Numbered from the stretch's first letter, positions 31,727 through 44,345 are shown. The stretch: DNA of 64,000 nucleotides from Druceiella hillmani (GCA_039881145.1 JAYKKI010000006.1:15507001-15571000); one strand, 5' to 3'. The notes: a model not told the origin generated them from the letters alone. Numbers and translations are program-made.

Positions 31727-32130
31727 GAAGTTATACTTCTTTGGCATCATTAAATAATACATACGGATAGATAACCTCAATTATATTGGAGTACTTGAAA
31801 AAGTCTATAAACACAATTTTTTCACTAATATTTACGAATAGTAAATATATTAATCAAAATATTGAATTTAAATCACTACTGAATATAATTTATCAGCACA
31901 TATATAAATCGCACTTATATGAAACTAAAACACGTGTGTGAATGGAGACACTAGAAACATGTGGATAAATACTATGAATATGAAAACAGTGAACAGAGGC
32001 GACGATGGTGCCAATAGCTTTTGTTTCGAGACTGCAACCGCTGCAACTTCATACTGTAACTTTTGTGTGACGAATCCTAAAATTTCACTCTCATCATTTT
32101 TTCATAACGCGCCTAAAGAAGTATAACTTC
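31727..32130. mobile_element. MITE with GAAGTTATACTTCTTT ends
   Basis: Inverted termini GAAGTTATACTTCTTTGGC (31727) and, reversed, GAAGTTATACTTCTTTAGGC (to 32130). The whole is 404 bp with no coding capacity. The terminal 13-mer is itself palindromic, like that of the neighbouring GAAGTAAAACTTC family. Confidence 0.65.
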
Positions 32131-32404
32131 AAAAACAACATAAAGATGTCTACGTAGGTATAAACACGAAAAATGCAAAATTAAATAAAACAAAAGAAAA
32201 TAGCGATCCGTTGGATCACGATCCGTTGGAAAGGTGCCTCAAAATGTTCATTAATCGAGTGAGAATAAATGTCACAGTATTGGTATATAGACAATTTTGG
32301 TTAGTGAACGCCAATTAATGATACTTAACAAAACAACATAAAGATACCTCTACGTAGGTATAAATACGAAAAGTGCAAAATGAAATAAAACAAAAGAAAA
32401 AAAA

Positions 32405-32937
<533 letters not shown>

Positions 32938-33880
32938 AAAAACAGCGACCGTTAGGTATATGAATGAGATCGGATGGCGTATAGAAGGGATTTTGCTCTG
33001 CTGATTATGATAAGTAATTTAATTTCAGACCATTTTTGTATTTTGTATATTTGTGTTCAGTTGATTTCATAATCTAGTAGCATATACGGAAAAGAATTCT
33101 CCATAGAATACAGTTTTAAGTTGAGGGACAATGAGGGTATATTTGTTTTTAGAATTTCTTATGTACTATGTGATTACTTTCAAAACGTCGATTGAGAATT
33201 GCTAAAACGCATTTAATGTTGGCACAAAGTTGCATTTTATATTTCAATAATTCATATATAAACAAATAACAATTTACGACGTATTTTTATGAGACGGTCG
33301 AGACCTTCCTCCCTACCCCATAAATGCTGGTTGGAGAATGTCAGGTATGCAGCTAAACGTCGAACAATGTCTCAAGTTTCACTTGGGGAATAAGAGGAAA
33401 AGAATATGGCGACTTGTTCAAACAAATCGAAGTGAGAATGTAGTCTGTTGCACATGCGGCTATGATTAGCGTTCGGTCTCGCGTCGGTGACGCGGCCAGA
33501 GGTTTGACAATATAAAGGAATGCGGTAAATTGTGGTAGGTAATGACATATCAACGAAACTATTTTTATCCGCTTACATATTCAATTTTATCTCTCTGTAT
33601 TCGGGTAAGTACTCTGACAAGAGACCTAAAGGCGATGAGATATCTCGGGCGGGTCGCGACCCTTCTATCGTTCGCACTTGCTGCCGCGACGCGATGTATA
33701 GACTCAGCTACAAGAATAGACTCAGCTACAAAAGGTAATAATAGTCGATAGTACACTCCGTCACGTTATTTCTCATTTCCGTATTGTCATGCGAACTTAA
33801 CTTTTAACATCGGAATAATATCGGTCGTTATTTAAAATTATGGTATTTGTTTTAGCTTGGTACTACTTTATTGCGCACGC
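32938..33880. other. No gene recognised
   Basis: A GC-richer part at 33600-33740 has GGGTCGCGACCC (palindrome) and a 16-bp duplicated ATAGACTCAGCTACAA. Overlapping frames on both strands are unrecognised. Confidence 0.4.
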
Positions 33881-34125
33881 ATTATTCACAATTAAATGAA
33901 ACTACGTGATGTAGTATTGTTTCTACTTTCTTTAAGTTCTTTACCACGACCTAGGTTTCGTTGTATTACAACATCCTCAGGTGGGATATTAGCAAAGAAT
34001 GTTGTAATACAATGAAACCTAGGTCGTGGTAAAGAACTTAAAGAAAGTAGAAATAATACTGCATCACGTAGTTTCATTTAATTGTGAATAATGAATTTCT
34101 ACAAAATTAACGCCAAATATATTCA
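33881..34125. mobile_element. Head-to-head pair of hammerhead repeats, 34 kb
   Basis: A minus-strand copy (33881-33993) directly faces a plus-strand copy (about 33994-34125). This forms an inverted repeat of about 100 bp per arm meeting at AGCAAAGAATGTTG. The plus-strand arm starts inside stem II and so lacks CTGAAGA. Confidence 0.85.
33944..33984 (-). ncRNA. Hammerhead ribozyme motif, intact by inspection
   Basis: On the minus strand: CCAC, core CTGAGGA (N7 is G), extra T, perfect stem II GTTGTAATACAAC, GAAA, CCTAGG, TC, GTGG. Position 7 of the hammerhead is free to vary, so the core is complete. Confidence 0.7.
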
Positions 34126-34529
34126 ACACGCATTATTCTTTAACCAAACATTTAAAAATACTCAACGTTTTCTCGATTGGATGTTGAGTAGTATTTTTTT
34201 CATTAATGTGTAAAAATATGGAGTTTCGTATATGGGAGTAACACTATTTTCTTGGGTTAAAAAATTGCGCATGTTAATTCGAATCACGAACGATTTTTAT
34301 ACCGAGTATCATAATTTGTCTAACCGTTTAGGCGTTATTTGAGTATGATCATACAAACTTTCACATTTATGGTATTGTTGTGATTTATTTTACTAATTCG
34401 CAATAAAATTAACGTTGTTCTATATCTCAAAGAGAAAATGTAGAAGTCTTTTAAAATCACTTGAGTGTCCATATGTTACGCAAATGTAAACTAAATAATA
34501 GAAAGGCGAATCGTAAAAGGTCTTCCTCT
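34126..34529. other. No gene recognised
   Basis: AT-rich spacer. Confidence 0.45.
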
Positions 34530-34533
34530 TTAA

Positions 34534-35191
34534 CCGTTTTAGTGCCATTGTTTTTTACTCATATGTACTTAAAAGTGCCAAAGAAATCTTTTGTTTTTGA
34601 TGTCATTTACCCTTGTCTCAAAAAAAAACTGTATCTCTTCCAAATATTATCCAATTTTAATAATTTTTTCGGTGTTTTCTTAATAAAAACTTGTACAAGG
34701 ATAATAAAATACAAAGAAAATTATGGAAATATATATGTGAACAAAAATTATAACAAAAACTGAAATCAAGGTCACATCGTATTTTCGCAGTCCGGTACAT
34801 CCTCCGTATCAGTAAAATAATTGTTATCGTCACTATTATCACTATCACTCAAAATTTGCATTACGCCAAATTGTGAGCGCACCATAATGTCACTCCACTA
34901 TCACTTTCTTCACAACTTGAAAAACGATCATTTTCACTCGAATAATTTTCGTATTCCGACATTATGGGTTAAAAATGTTCTTTTCCTTGATCCTTTTTAT
35001 ATTGAAATTACTAATAATATTATAATTTGAACTTTATTTAACACGTATAAAGATAAAAAATTAGCGGTGCGTGCGAGCGATCTCCCCTACCGCGCGCTAA
35101 GCAGCAACTGATTTTGCGAGCGCCATTGCGCTCATGGTAAATTTAGTTAGTACGCTCACGTGCGCGATGGCGCTCGTCGGCACTCAAAAGG
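34534..35191 (-). mobile_element. piggyBac-like TTAA element, copy D (both ends present)
   Basis: TTAA at 34530-34533 and 35192-35195. Ends CCGTTTTAGTGCC and (reversed) CCTTTTGAGTGCCGACGAGC form the inverted termini. The right subterminal part holds a further inverted motif, GAGCGCCATTGCGC against GCGCGATGGCGCTC. The acidic ORF on the minus strand has a one-base deletion near 34898 (CACTCCACTATC). Confidence 0.85.
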
Positions 35192-35195
35192 TTAA

Positions 35196-35624
35196 TATCG
35201 AGCTTTACTGAACATGTAGAAGTCTTTTAAAATCCATAAATCCAAGTGAACGTATAACTTAAGAATTTTTGTTTTACAAATGAATCGGACCACATTTGTA
35301 GAGAATTTATGATCAACAAGTTTACGTACAACCATTTTTATTTTCTGATACTTCTTCTATGAATTATATTGCGAAAACTATTTTTGAAAACATTCAAAAC
35401 GATCTAATTTAAAAAATGTTAATTGTGTGAAAAAAATGTTTTAAATGAAAATTGCAGAGAATTTACTTCTCTGTAAAAAGTATATTTTCAATGTAGAAGT
35501 TTACGAGATATATATAACACAATTTGTGTCTTTTAAAATGGCGGATTTAGTTAGCCTACTTTCGCCGTTTTCCGAAAATGGTCCATCGATATGATCCTCC
35601 GACCCACAATTAATAATTAAAAAA
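35196..35624. other. No gene recognised
   Basis: AT-rich spacer. Confidence 0.45.
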
Positions 35625-35661
35625 AAGAGTAGTATTATTTCTACTTTCTTTAAGTTCTTTA

Positions 35662-35702
35662 CCACGACCTAGGTTTCATTGTATTACAACATCTTCAGGT
35701 GG
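35662..35702 (-). ncRNA. Hammerhead ribozyme motif, intact by inspection
   Basis: Minus strand: CCAC, CTGAAGA, T, stem II GTTGT-AAT-ACAAT (closing pair G-U), GAAA, CCTAGG, TC, GTGG. All catalytic positions kept. Confidence 0.68.
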
Positions 35703-35746
35703 GCAATTAGCAGATTCTTTGCTAATATAGAATCTTCGCTAATAGC

Positions 35747-35787
35747 CCACCTGTAGATGTTGTAATACAAAGAAACCTAGGTCGTGG
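35747..35787 (+). ncRNA. Hammerhead ribozyme motif, decayed core
   Basis: Stem I, GAAA, CCTAGG and GTC are kept, but the core reads CTGTAGA (A6 lost) and stem II has a broken closing pair. Probably inactive. Confidence 0.6.
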
Positions 35788-35882
35788 TAAAGAACTTAAA
35801 GAAAGTAGAAATAATACTATATCACGTAGTTTCATTTAATTGTGAATGATGAATTTCTACAAAATTAATGCCAAATATATTG

Positions 35883-36953
35883 TTAAATTGGTATAGTAAG
35901 TTGGTTTTTATGGGTTTCTGAGAACAAAATAAGACATTTTTATTAATATATTTTCTTTCGTATCTCATCGCATTTTGCAGATTTAAATGTTTGCTCAAGC
36001 GTTAAGCGGGGCCACAGTGCACGCCCACCGGACGTCGCGGGACCTCATCGAAACGCTCCGTCGCGATGCGGATAACTCCTTATTCGGCTTTGCATATTGA
36101 ATGACGCGAGTATTATTTCGTAGAAAGAAAAATCTATTTACTCAGCGTTTTCTTAATTTTTTTTTATGGAGGTTCTGTTTGTAATAATGAAACATTTAAA
36201 TGCAATTATAATTAAGAAAGTATTAGAAATAAAATAAAAAATATTAAAAAATTGTTTTTATACTATTTTAGATTTTATTAAAATTAATTAAAATTGCTGT
36301 GCAAATTAATCAACATCTGTATCATTTTGCTATAGTTTTATTTTATTTGTTAATACGTATAGCCCATTTCTTTTAGATCGATTTTTTAATCACATACGAC
36401 GTTTTATATTTGTAATTTGATTTTAAAAACTAATATTTTGCTTTTGAAGAACGGATTTTATTTACAAAGTAACTGGATAAATTATGATATTATATTGTTT
36501 AATTTGAAACACCAAAAAAACTTTGATTTCGCTGGAAGGAATTTTGTGTTTCAGAAATCAATTGGTTGGTTTAAACTTTCATCAAAATGATGAAATTATT
36601 GCGTCAACGTCTAAAAGGGAGTCACCGAAAGTAAGGGCAGAAGGATGTTTTAGTTGTATTTGAATGTTAGTATATAAGCACGAAGGATATCGGGGTCTAT
36701 ATGTATGTACATATGTATATATGTATGTAAACATGTATATATGCACGTAAGTACATACAAACTTACACAGACCTTTGAAAGCGCACATGTATGAAAAGTG
36801 TGTATGTGCAAGTACGTGTCTTTTCAAAAGCCTGTAAGGGTTTTGAGGGAGCATTCGATTGATTTCTTTATTTGATAGTGAATAATGTAATCATATGAAA
36901 CGTTACTAGGATCGTATCGCATAGTCACGATTTGATCCTCCAACCAAATATTG
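35883..36953. other. No gene; GC-rich patch
   Basis: A GC-rich patch at 36005-36115 (GGGGCCACAGTGCACGCCCA, GGACGTCGCGGGACCTCATC) follows an acceptor-like TTTTGCAG at 35982. It gives a 37-codon frame from ATG 35988 but no recognisable domain, and may be a repeat. Confidence 0.35.
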
Positions 36954-38590
36954 AGACATGTACTTCATTTTGAAGCTTTAATATACAGTGTTACGTTGCC
37001 GCATGGAATAAAAATAAAATCTGCCGACAACATTCCACACCCCGTCAATGGCAAAGTAAACATATCACATATTTTATTATGAACAAATAAAAGACATGTA
37101 CTTCATTTTGAAGCTTAATATACAGTGTTACGTTGCCGCATGGAATAAAAATAAAATCTGCCGACAACATCCCACACCCCGTCAATGGCCAAGTAAACAT
37201 ATCAAATATTTTATTATGAACAAATAAAAGACATGTACTTCATTTTGAAGCTTAATATACAGTGTTACGTTGCCGCATGGAATAAAAATAAAATCTGCCG
37301 ACAACATCCCACACCCCGTCAATGGCCAAGTAAACATATCACATATTTTATTATGAACAAATAAAAGACATGTACTTCATTTTGAAGCTTAATTTACAGT
37401 GTTACGTTGCCGCATGGAATAAAAATAAAATCTGCCAACATCCCACACCCCGTCAATGGCCAAGTAAACATATCAAATATTTTATTATGAACAAATAAAA
37501 GACATGTACTTCATTTTGACGCTTAATATACAGTGTTACGTTGCCGCATGGAATAAAAATAAAATCTGCCGACAACATCCCACACCCCGTCAATGGCCAA
37601 GTGAACATATCAAATATTTTATTATGAACAATTAAAAAACATGTACTTCATTTTGAAGCTTAATATACAGTGTTACTTTGCCGCATGGAATAAAAATCAA
37701 ATCTGCCGACAACATCCCACACTCCGTCAATGGCCAAGTAAAAAACATGTACTTCATTTTGAAGCTTAATATACAGTGTTACTTTGCCGCATGGAATAAA
37801 AATCAAATCTGCCGACAACATCCCACACTCCGTCAATGGCCAAGTAAACATATCAATATTTTATTATGAACAAATAAAAGATATGTACTTCATTTTGAAG
37901 CTTAATATACAGTGTTACGTTGCCGCATGGAATAAAAATAAAATCTGCCGACAACATCCCATACACCGTCAATGGCCAAGTAAACATATACAATATTTTA
38001 TTATGAACAAATAAGAGACACGTACTTCATTTTGAAGCTTAATATACAGTGTTACGTTGCCGCATGGAATAAAAATAAAATCTGCCGACAACATCCCACA
38101 CCCCGTCAATGGCCAAGTAAACATATCAATATTTTATTATGAACAAATAAAAGATATGTACTTCATTTTGAAGCTTAATATACAGTGTTACGTTGCCGCA
38201 TGGAATAAAAGTAAAATCTGCCGACAACATCCCATACACCGTCAATGGCCAAGTAAACATATCAATATTTTATTATGAACAAATAAAATATATGTACTTC
38301 AATCTGAAGCTTAATATACAGTGTTACGTTGCCGCATGGAATAAAAGTAAAATCTGCCGACAACATCCCACACCCCGTCAATGGCCAAGTAAACATATCA
38401 ATATTTTATTATGAACAAATAAAAGATATGTACTTCATTTTGAAGCTTAATATACAGTGTTACGTTGCCGCATGGAATAAAAATAAAATCTGACGACAAC
38501 ATCCCACACTCCGTCAATGGCCAAATGAACATATCAAATATTTTATTATGAACAAATAAAAGACATGTACTTCATTTTGAAGCTTAATAT
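36954..38590. repeat. Satellite-like array, unit about 136 bp
   Basis: Twelve units plus a partial one. The marker GTTGCCGCATGGAATAAAA lies at 36995, 37132, 37269, 37405, 37540 and on to about 38465, with one short unit near 37680-37780 missing about 31 bp. Units are roughly 95% alike. Each contains CATCCCACACCCCGTCAATG and ACTTCATTTTGAAGCTTAAT. Because 136 is not a multiple of 3, frames cross only two units; these are not genes. Confidence 0.95.
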
Positions 38591-39328
38591 TTCGCAGCAA
38601 CGCATGAAAAGTTCATTTGTTTGTTTTTTCGGAAACTATAAATGTCAGGCATATTGTTTTATTTCCTTATAATATTTAAATAACTGTGTATTTATGTAAA
38701 TAATTGCAAATTTTTTGGCCCACCAACTTTGGACATAAGGGAGATGAAAAATATTTTTCTGTGTATCGTTTTGTTTTCCGATATACAAAAAATATGCAAG
38801 CTAAATTTAACAATTTTCCATTACCCTATTTTTGAGTCTTATCTCACTTCTGGAAAGTGGGGAAAATCATTTCCGAAATTTTGAAGAGCAAGCAACTTAT
38901 AGAATTATTTCAATTTTCCAGTCTCGTTTCTGAGAAAAACAGCTCTGCTACGCCTTATTTAGACAGAGAAAAACAGACATTAAAGCCTCATCATAAGGGT
39001 TTCTTTCTTTTCTTTTTAGGTTCCGAATCCTAAAGAACTAAATGTAATTGTAGAAAGGGAAGCGAGTCCTATTGTAGTGAATACCAAGATACTATTATCT
39101 TACTATAGACACTTGTTTCCACCAATCCTCCGTCGATGAATCTGGCCTCTTCCACGATATATCTTGAACAAGTCATAGGTTTTAAAACTTCCAATTAATG
39201 CTATTTTTGTTCGTGTAAAAACAAAGTTTTCAAGCGTTAACGTTCACTGAGTTTAGTTTTTGGCGTTATTTCAGAGAAACAATAGAACAAGAAATATTTT
39301 CAAACCACTATTAGCGTCGTCAGACTGA
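38591..39328. other. No gene recognised
   Basis: AT-rich spacer. Confidence 0.45.
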
Positions 39329-39694
39329 AATTGGGTATTTGGCTAATTTTTTTTTATTTCATTAATCATAATTTCAAGGTACAAGATGATGAAGAGTGAA
39401 ATTTTTTTTTAATAATCTTAAAAATTTACCGAGTTATAAATGTTTAAACTTAATCTTTATAGAAGGACGGCAATACTGTGTTGTGAGGTCATTTTTAATA
39501 TTGCACATTATATTCTACGAGAGGAAAAGAGACAGGGATATACTCAACTCTATCCATATCTTCAAATTTAGAAACCTACATCTGCTTATTTTTCAATCAA
39601 TTTTTGAATTTTTTTCAATGCTGGTTTTTAATTAACTTTTATTTCACAATATTGTACGAAAAATATCAAAATTTAGAATGAGTCAACTACCGTA
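39329..39694 (+). mobile_element. GGGTA MITE, copy 2
   Basis: Starts TTGGGTATTTGGCTAATTTT and ends TGAGTCAACTACCGTA. Orientation is opposite to the 5.6-kb copy. Confidence 0.65.
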
Positions 39695-41771
39695 TTCTTT
39701 TTTCAATTTCTTCCAAGAAATAAAATTCTCTACTTTTGCTAATTAATCGTTTTATTAACCCAATAACGAGTTTTTTTAGTGTTAAAACTAACTTTTGAAA
39801 GCACAGTTTAAGTAAAAATTAACAACAGTCGACATATTGTTAGTATTGATCTAGTTAATGGAATATTATAGCTCTTTCACTAGGTTGTATATAAATATAT
39901 ACATGGGCAAGTTGAAGAAATGATATATAACTATGTAAGATTTGATGAACGTATGACTTACTCGTGTGACGTCAGTCAATAGTTTTCTTTCTGCATAGCT
40001 TTTAAAAAGAAAACTATAGGTACAACAAAATTGGTTGGATAACCGCAGCACGAAAAAAATATAATATACCCGATACTCTCCTAAATTGAGGTAAGGATTT
40101 ACCACTGCCTTTTCTGATTTCTTTTGAAGGTGGATGAGAAATTAGAACCGCATAAATACTTAACCATGGAGTTGGTAAGATTGTTAGTATTAATGGTAAA
40201 ATTCTTACTGATGATGAAGAATGTTATAGAGTAGAAGAATCAATTATACACTCAGCGTGTTAAGAGATTTCATCCGACGCACGAAGCTGTAACAAAAAAC
40301 CGCCATAGGAAAATATTTATTTATTCTCATAAACCACAAACTTCTGTGGGTCTGAATGTCCCCATTTCAAAAATGGTTTTCTTTTGAATACACCATAATT
40401 ATATGGTTTAGTTTTAGATTTTATACAAATACTTTTATTTTTGTATTCCATACCAAAGAAGGAAGATGTGTGTATACACACGTACACAATGGAAACTTTA
40501 GGAGTCGTTCGAGTGGGTCTATAGATACGGCGTCTGACATCGTGTACCTAATGTTACCAAATAAGATTTTGATTGATCAGCGATGCTACTTTTTTGATAC
40601 TCGAAGAAGAAAGGAGTGCAACATACAAATGTTGGAGAGAAACATCTGCCGTCATCTCTGAGACTTGCTTGGATTAATTAACAGATCCAGGTTTTGAGCT
40701 AACCGGCCGAACAGACTGAGATGCATATAATAGCATATAATTGCACTCGGTAAGATAGCATTGTATTGTATGCCCCCTTATTGAGTCTTAAAAAATCTGA
40801 TTCGACTCATGTCATGTATGTTAATACGTGTTATCAATTGTGGGTTTAGAGTTTCAGTAACTAAAGACTTGCAATAAATTAGATCGCATGTGAAGCGTTA
40901 CAGCCGCGGTAACTCTATTCACCGCTATCAGGTTTTTCACCGCCTCTTGCCTTATATGTCAACCTCTTGCGTTATGTGTATTTTAATCGATATATATATA
41001 TATATCGTAATGTATTAATGAAATCCTACTGAACCACTCCACACTTCGCCATTGGCAACGCTAATGAACAATTAAGCATTTATCTTTAGTATTTATCGAA
41101 ATACTAACGATAATGAACAATTAAGACAAAAATTACACAATGTATCTGAAGTGGTAAAAACAACGAAAGGGCCTTATGAAGTTTAAGATGAAATTTTTTA
41201 TGTATAAGGCTAGGGGAAAGCATTTTGAGCATTTACTGGAATGAAAAAATAATAATAAATACGGTATGACTAAATAATCATACCGTATTTTTTATTTTTA
41301 ATTGTAATCGAAAAGGTGATCAGTGGTATGGGTTTAGGAATAAAAAACATGTTATGAAATGATTTAGTATTAGAAAATTATACCCTTTTGGAATCTGTGT
41401 ACATTGTAGATGTTTTTAAAATGAAGTTCCACAAGGTTGTTGAAACCTCTTATAATGAATGCTAAATAACTGGCCAGTGACGTCATAAGCCAGTCGTGTT
41501 TTTTGTATGGGGCGTTTTCCTACTAATCGTAGTTCGTCAGTTTTTAAGTCGCTGTAACTTTGTAATGAAAAGTCCTAAGTACGATGTACTTATTTTAACC
41601 GGTTTTAATGTTATTAATTCTTCTATTTTAGTCATAAAAAATATGGTCAAATACCCTATTGTTCATTATGTGGAGAATCGCCCGCGACTCGGCTGCCATA
41701 TGCATGTGAGGGTGCATTGCTTTTTAGAGTTTCGAACTCGAACGGATAAAAAGAGGGACCTATTAGTTACG
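39695..41771. other. No gene recognised
   Basis: Contains a small palindrome CGATATATATATATATATCG (about 40988) and an inverted pair AATACGGTATGA/TCATACCGTATT near 41259-41290. The frames at 40356-40661 and 41496-41777 are unrecognised. Confidence 0.4.
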
Positions 41772-41865
41772 GTATAATTTCCTACAAGAATACCTCAGTT
41801 TGCTACCTAAATAAGTGACAGGCTATTTAGGTAACAAACTGAGGTATTCTTGTAGGTAATTATAC
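41772..41865. repeat. 42-bp inverted repeat (hairpin)
   Basis: The left arm 41772-41813 (with CCTACAAGAATACCTCAGTT) and right arm 41824-41865 match with two mismatches around a 10-base loop, AGTGACAGGC. Confidence 0.95.
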
Positions 41866-41866
41866 T

Positions 41867-41945
41867 ATTCCTCGATTAATTAATTTTTCGATTTTAATTG
41901 AATATATATTTCAATTTAAATCGAAACATTAATTAATCGAGGAAT
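41867..41945. repeat. 36-bp inverted repeat (hairpin)
   Basis: The left arm (starting ATTCCTCGATTAATTAATTT) and right arm (ending CATTAATTAATCGAGGAAT) pair almost completely around a TATATAT loop. It starts one base after the previous hairpin ends. Confidence 0.93.
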
Positions 41946-42150
41946 GAAAATCATATGTTTTATCTAGCCATGTATATTAGATACAATATTTAGAGTGCAT
42001 AGTATATAATAAGACTATATTTTTTAATTCACTTTAAAATAGCCCGATGACGGGACGAAAACGGATAAGTACGGCTTTGAATCGCAATTATTTTATATAA
42101 TTGTTTATTTTTAAAGGCTCTCTTGGCTTGTATGTTGGTAACTGAACTGT

Positions 42151-43241
42151 CTTAGAATAATGAGTACTCCAGAAAGCGAGAACACGCGCGATAGTGTGTC
42201 CAAAAACTACGCATAAAATGCGTAGTATCAAAACGCCGCTGTCAGTGTAATTTAAGACACAGCTCTGAAAGGTTACTTGACAATATAGCTTAAAATGCCG
42301 GCTTGTGCTATTCCCACCTGCAAAAATATCACTGGACTGCAAAAGAAACAAATGGGGATTACTTTTCATACGTAAAAACTATTACTTATATTCATTTTCA
42401 ATTAACTATGCAATTTTAAAATATCGAAGTAGATTATTATTAACATAGGCGCGCCATTTTTAATGGTGTTGTCACCTCTTTAAAAATTGTTTACTCAAAT
42501 TAAAACGTCTTAATTGCTCGATACTGAAAAATGTAAAATTTTATTTTAAAAAAAAAATCGGGATTTGGAAAGTATCGTTGGAGAATTTGGTGTAATGTTT
42601 GAATTTCCGTTATCATATTCAATTTTAGAATATTTTACTTATTGCGTATATAACCACTATATGTAGGATTACCGCAAGAAACACTTGTTACGTTCACTCA
42701 TTTCCGCCGTCATCCTTAATTTCTTGAAAAATGCGAACCGATATTGTTTAAATTATGAAGAAATTTTATCACGACATTGAATGCTATAAATAATTGTTTT
42801 GTCCTATTTTGAATTTCTTTAGTATGAGATCGAATATTTTCAAACTTTTATTATGGACTTTTTCACATCTCTTTTTACTTTAAGACACTAAGATAATTGT
42901 TTTCTTTTTGTATTAAAAGTGTTAAGTGATGAATAAATTGGTAAAATGTGACAAAGTTTTTAAATAATTTTAATCTAAATACTTTGGCCATTGGTTGTGG
43001 TCAGAATAAATATTTTAGAAATTTAACATGGCGGCTTTAATAATACTTCATATATGCCAAGCCATAATCATATAAATTGATGCAAATATGAATCGTAAAT
43101 TTATTCTGCTGGTAACACCGTGCGCTTTGGGGGAGGGCGCTAGTAGGCGAAGTACGGTGCCCTTTCCATCGATTTTTGGCTTCACCGCGACCGCGAAGAG
43201 ATTTGTGCGTATGCGCCTTCTGGATTACTCTATATTCTAAG
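42151..43241 (+). mobile_element. P-superfamily non-autonomous element, copy 2
   Basis: Termini CTTAGAATAATGAGTACTCC and (reversed) CTTAGAATATAGAGTAATCC. The target duplication is perfect: TGAACTGT at 42143-42150 and 43242-43249, 8 bp as in P elements. Length 1091 bp. It has a single left terminus, unlike copy 1. A segment of about 60 bp present in copy 1 near 3855-3910, including the FPEV-like codons, is absent here. Extra sequence near 42690-42820 is absent from copy 1. Confidence 0.88.
42295..42371 (+). pseudogene. THAP zinc-finger first exon remnant, copy 2
   Basis: Reads MPACAIPTCKNITGLQKKQM then GITFHT, with GTAAAA following at 42372. It differs from the 3.2-kb copy by a Lys for Thr and by loss of the last Arg codon (CATAC for CATAG). 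It has the same 77-nt length and donor. It is the N terminus of a THAP domain (first two zinc-binding Cys), probably left from the P-type transposase of a longer parent element. Confidence 0.65.
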
Positions 43242-43249
43242 TGAACTGT

Positions 43250-43761
43250 CAAATCGTTTTTCTTCTATTTCATATATTATATAGATGGTTCTAGAAAGGT
43301 CAGTTACATTCTGGAATTACTTAGAAGCTTCCACATTATTCCAGAAGATTCTGTTAAATTTTGAAATTACTTGGTACCTTCTACATCGTTCAGGATGGTT
43401 CTATTCCATTAATTATTTAGGATGATTTATGTTGTTGTATTTAAGGAATGTAAGCCGAACATACAGGAAATGCTGCTAATATGTCTGAACGTGGTGATGG
43501 GAATATACTTAACGTATAGAAACATTTTCAATTATCGATAAAACAATTTAAATCGAAAAATGGAATTTTTCTTTTTCAGGGAATATAACATGTATGGTAC
43601 TAATCAACTATAAAAAAACAAGTTTTTGGGATTGGCTATTTTGAGAAAAAAAATAAAAGTGAAAAAACCAAAAAAATTTAAACGGCTATAGCAAGAGAAA
43701 TTGGACAAGCTGATGATATCATTTTAATCACAAAAGTGTTTGCACCTTTCAAATAGAAAAA

Positions 43762-43765
<4 letters not shown>
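43250..43765. other. No gene recognised
   Basis: AT-rich spacer. Confidence 0.45.
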
Positions 43766-43815
<50 letters not shown>

Positions 43816-43818
43816 ATA

Positions 43819-43880
<62 letters not shown>
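43766..43880. repeat. (TA)n microsatellite
   Basis: Nearly pure TA with several TG interruptions. Confidence 0.95.
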
Positions 43881-43882
<2 letters not shown>

Positions 43883-44345
43883 ATAGAGATAGTAGCAGAA
43901 TTGTAAACAGAAATATGAAGAAAGTCGAAGAAATTTTCTTGAATTGATCGGTTTCATCTGGAACATGATTGGTTTTATAACCGTTTAGATACTTAATTAT
44001 AAAGATGTTTCGTCAGAAGTTTATGTAGTAATTCTGTTTATGTTCATGTAAACGTGTTCGTCTTTCTTTTCAAGAACCGTTTGAGGAAGAAACTTGAAAA
44101 TTGGCATAGTGATGAAGCGTATTAATCCGTATACATTTCAGAACTCAAATACATCAAATATTTAGAAATACATTTTAGAGGGTGGGTTTCGTGTAAATGA
44201 TTTAATAACAAATTTTTAAAATTTTATGGTTATCTTTTCTTTTTTTATCTTTTCTTTTTGAAACCACTGAACCGATTATGATGATTTATGCTTTAAAACC
44301 TTCCTAAATAAGATTATCAGTAATCACTTCTTTAAGAATTATGTC
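43881..44345. other. No gene; old repeat trace
   Basis: Around 44050-44190, AGAACCGTTTGAGGAAGAAA and CTTGAAAATTGGCATAGTGA also occur, diverged, near 50340-50390. Probably an old dispersed repeat. Confidence 0.45.

Larger units (their letters stand above)
35625..35882. mobile_element. Head-to-head pair of hammerhead repeats, 35.7 kb
   Basis: A minus-strand copy (35625-35715) faces a plus-strand copy (35735-35882). Both arms keep a ribozyme motif, so a transcript in either direction would carry one sense and one antisense copy. Confidence 0.85.

Noticed and set aside
33532..33756. Three overlapping frames on both strands
   Set aside because: GC-richer patch with a short duplicated segment; the frames overlap antisense and none is recognisable.
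35988..36101. 37-codon frame in a GC-rich patch behind an acceptor-like site
   Set aside because: No donor in a sensible place and no domain; the patch may be a repeat.
37660..38414. A series of 60-76-codon frames beginning MPHGIKIKSADN
   Set aside because: Each is the same satellite unit of about 136 bp read across a unit border; the frame is lost every second unit.
40356..40661. 101-codon plus-strand frame with charged C-terminal half
   Set aside because: No recognisable family, no splice or promoter context; could be chance.
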